64,000 bases of DNA. Origin: a bacterium (lineage in GTDB: Bacteria > Sumerlaeota > Sumerlaeia > SLMS01). The stretch covers positions 82,833-146,832 of the forward strand of contig WGMQ01000003.1 in the NCBI GenBank assembly GCA_016125005.1. Reading direction: 5' to 3'. Numbering within the stretch: the stretch's first letter is position 1; each line of letters begins with the position of its first letter. The position numbers and the translations under genes were made by a program. This document shows, one piece after another, positions 62,405-64,000 of this stretch. A model generated the notes under the pieces. The model was not told the origin of the DNA, ran no database searches, and saw only the letters and a program-made list of their open reading frames with translations.

Positions 62405-63427
62405 TTACAAATCGATGAGGGGGGTGCCAATTCCCGGACCATCGGTCACGGGAAGTTGAGCCGAGTAGGTGGACTGACTACCGGGGGGGAACGGATCGTT
62501 GGTCGTCAGCATATGGGCGTCCAGATCGATATAGTCAATCAGGCCCGCCAGGTGCGCCGCGGCACCAAGGCCCAGACGCGTTTCGATCATGCAGCCGACC
62601 ATGATCATCCAGCCCTCGTCTCCCGCGAAGGAGATCATCTTGAGGGCCTCGGTCAGGCCGCCGCACTTCATCAGCTTGATGTTGATGCCCGCGCACTTGC
62701 CGCGGAGCGCTTCGAGGGACGCGACGTCCTGTGCGTCCTCGTCGACAAAGATCGGGAGCGGCGACTGGCGGTTGAGCTTGGCCAGCTCCGTCAGGTTGCC
62801 GATGGCGAGCGGCTGCTCGACGTATTCGACGCCCATGTCGGCCAGCTTCGGAATGATCGCCTTCGCGGTATCGAAGGTCCAGCCCGCGTTCGCGTCGACG
62901 CGCAGCGTCGCCTTGGGCGCGGCCTTGCGGATGCGCTTCATGGCCTCGATGTCGAAGGCCTCGTCGCGCCCCAGCTTCACCTTCAGGAACGGGAGGTGCG
63001 CCGCCTCCTCAGTCCGCTTCTGCATCGTCTCGTGATCGGAGAGGGAGATGGTGTAGGTGGTCTCAAGGGTCGGCACGCCAGCGCCGATGATCTTGTGGAT
63101 CGGCTTCTTCTCGCGCCGACCGCGCGCGTCCCAAAGCGCCAGGTTCAGCGCGCAAACCGCGGCGGAAAGCTGCGGGTACTTGGCGCGGGCACGGGCATCG
63201 TGCCCGTCGATGTCGCCGATGTTGTCTTCGGTGACCTGCGACGCCAGATCGGTCACGGCCGCCAGCACATCGTTCACATTCTGCTTCTTGTAGCGAACCG
63301 GCGAGCCTTCGCCCATACCATGGTCCCCAAGGCGGAGGAGCACGGTGGGGATCTCCGAATCGACGCCGCGGGAAATCCCGAAGGGATAGCGCAGCTTCGT
63401 CATGAAGATCTTCTGGGTCACTTGCAT
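62405..63427 (-). CDS. Dipeptide epimerase-like enolase-superfamily enzyme (DgcA-like)
   Basis: A 340-residue enolase-superfamily enzyme of the muconate-lactonizing/dipeptide epimerase subgroup. Catalytic Lys pair: FLKVKLGRD (KxK) and, at the C-terminal side, INIKLMKCGG; metal ligands appear in LRVDANAGW (Asp), VEYVEQPL (Glu) and IFVDEDAQ (Asp). Family members epimerise L-Ala-D/L-Glu; beside DgcN the likely substrate is N-acetyl-D-glutamate. The ATG at 63427 matches the family N-terminus (MQVTQKIFMTKLRYPFGISRG); the frame extends to 63532 without family resemblance. It leads the two-gene transcript with the DUF1611 gene. Confidence 0.85.
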   Translation of the reverse strand: MQVTQKIFMTKLRYPFGISRGVDSEIPTVLLRLGDHGMGEGSPVRYKKQNVNDVLAAVTDLASQVTEDNIGDIDGHDARARAKYPQLSAAVCALNLALWDARGRREKKPIHKIIGAGVPTLETTYTISLSDHETMQKRTEEAAHLPFLKVKLGRDEAFDIEAMKRIRKAAPKATLRVDANAGWTFDTAKAIIPKLADMGVEYVEQPLAIGNLTELAKLNRQSPLPIFVDEDAQDVASLEALRGKCAGINIKLMKCGGLTEALKMISFAGDEGWMIMVGCMIETRLGLGAAAHLAGLIDYIDLDAHMLTTNDPFPPGSQSTYSAQLPVTDGPGIGTPLIDL

Positions 63428-63657
63428 CGTCGGGAACCTTTGGACCGGGGAGGGGCCGAGGCCTCTCCCGAAAAGTTGCCGCAGCATCCGAATCGTCGCT
63501 GGCAGCGCAACAGGAGTTTCCGCAAGCCACAAGGCGCGCGCAGGACTGTCCCCGAAACCTGTCCTGAAAAGGAAGGTCGACCGAACGACGACGAGGAGGG
63601 GCGAGCTTGGCTTGGGCGAGGGGTTATGGGAAGCCTTCCAGCAGAAACATGAGAAGA

Positions 63658-64000
63658 CTATCGCAGGGCGGCCACTACTTCATCGAGCGTCTTCGCCGCG
63701 GCGATGAAGGCGAGCAGGTCCTCCAAACGATCGAGGGAATCGATGTTATCCAACGCACTCGCGACCTGGCGATCGTCGCCGAAGCGAGCGCGGACCAATC
63801 GGCAGGCGCTGCGACGCAGGGCACGAAGTCCACCTTCCTCGATGCCTTTAGCGCGCCCCTCTTGGATCAGTTCTTCCGCTAGGCTCATGGTCTTCTCCTT
63901 CAACTCTCCCGGCTTGTTTTCCAGGAACGTCTTGAGTTCCCTGCCCAACACGCCGCCGTCCAGGGCGAACATGTATCGCAGCAATTTCTCGATGAGGAGC
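63658..64000 (-). CDS. Rpn-family nuclease/putative transposase, C-terminal part (cut by right edge)
   Basis: Open frame continuing beyond base 64000; 113 codons visible. The product reads LIEKLLRYMFALDGG, then KPGELKEKTMSLAEELIQEGRAKGIEEGGLRALRRSACRLVRARFG, the charged Glu/Arg-rich C-terminal tail typical of recombination-promoting nuclease (PD-(D/E)XK, Rpn/YhgA-like) proteins. The catalytic N-terminal domain lies outside the window, so activity cannot be judged. Downstream of nothing related; a stop at 63658 closes it cleanly. Such genes are often mobile or present as many copies. Confidence 0.65.
   Translation of the reverse strand, partial: LLIEKLLRYMFALDGGVLGRELKTFLENKPGELKEKTMSLAEELIQEGRAKGIEEGGLRALRRSACRLVRARFGDDRQVASALDNIDSLDRLEDLLAFIAAAKTLDEVVAALR

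Noticed and set aside
62456..63652. A 398-codon plus-strand frame opposite the DgcA-like gene
   Set aside because: Shadow of the epimerase, whose catalytic motifs are intact on the minus strand.
1..64000. CRISPR array, tRNA, rRNA, integrase or insertion sequence
   Set aside because: No regularly spaced 25-40 bp repeats, no tRNA-like T-loop plus CCA ends and no transposase motif were found by reading; the octamer arrays are too short and lack spacers.

Overview
The window looks like a chromosomal segment from a GC-rich, diderm (outer-membrane) bacterium. LptD, a discoidin/VanY wall hydrolase, several lipoproteins and two pseudopilin-like proteins ending in a shared YDPTNGTVSDG motif support this. 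The mix recalls uncultivated phyla such as Sumerlaeota (BRC1) or Hydrogenedentota; that placement is an inference from protein style and was not tested by any search. Genes are tightly packed and many neighbours are coupled by ATGA, GTGA or TGATG overlaps.

Layout: 1-2136 is the 5' part of a superfamily 1 (UvrD/HelD-like) helicase gene that runs off the left edge. 2.2-5.2 kb holds an MFS transporter and glucose-6-phosphate dehydrogenase. 5.3-11.0 kb is a five-gene coupled chain (dprA, priA, a heptosyltransferase-type GT9, a serine hydrolase lipoprotein, moaC). 11.1-23.1 kb is a four-gene minus-strand operon: pseudopilin-like protein, secreted hypothetical, a 2546-residue calcium-repeat/FG-GAP protein, and a subtilase-like protein with a degenerate catalytic triad. 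23.4-26.0 kb is lptD. 26.1-28.4 kb is an accessory patch of lower GC with a gene remnant and small orphan genes. 28.6-31.0 kb encodes a GH-like/discoidin/SH3/VanY protein. 31.2-33.3 kb is an AT-richer two-gene cassette, DUF262 plus a HEPN protein, the best candidate for a defence module. 33.6-35.5 kb is a phosphodiester glycosidase gene broken by one in-frame TAG. 35.6-40.2 kb holds ettA, an ornithine-lipid-type acyltransferase pair and a second pseudopilin-like gene, followed by an Rrf2 regulator.

41-52.5 kb contains a TPR membrane protein, glycyl-tRNA synthetase and a long coupled operon ending in a histidine kinase (lipoprotein, XdhC-like protein, a 31-residue membrane peptide, two hypotheticals, a flippase-like protein). 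52.6-56.5 kb gives two convergent trehalose routes (TreS against OtsA/OtsB). 56.6-60.9 kb has a CrtI-like oxidoreductase, a PilZ protein, a lipoprotein, an MscS channel and a glutathione peroxidase. 61.3-63.4 kb is a DgcN/DgcA-type D-glutamate pair, and the right edge cuts an Rpn-family gene.

The most unusual signal is not a gene. The octamer GTCTATAC occurs 16 times on either strand, always inside coding sequence and in all three reading frames, using codons rare here (CTA, ATA, AGA). At four places degenerate copies stand in tandem with an exact 8-bp period. This resembles a highly iterated or DNA-uptake-like word and has no explanation from the annotated genes.
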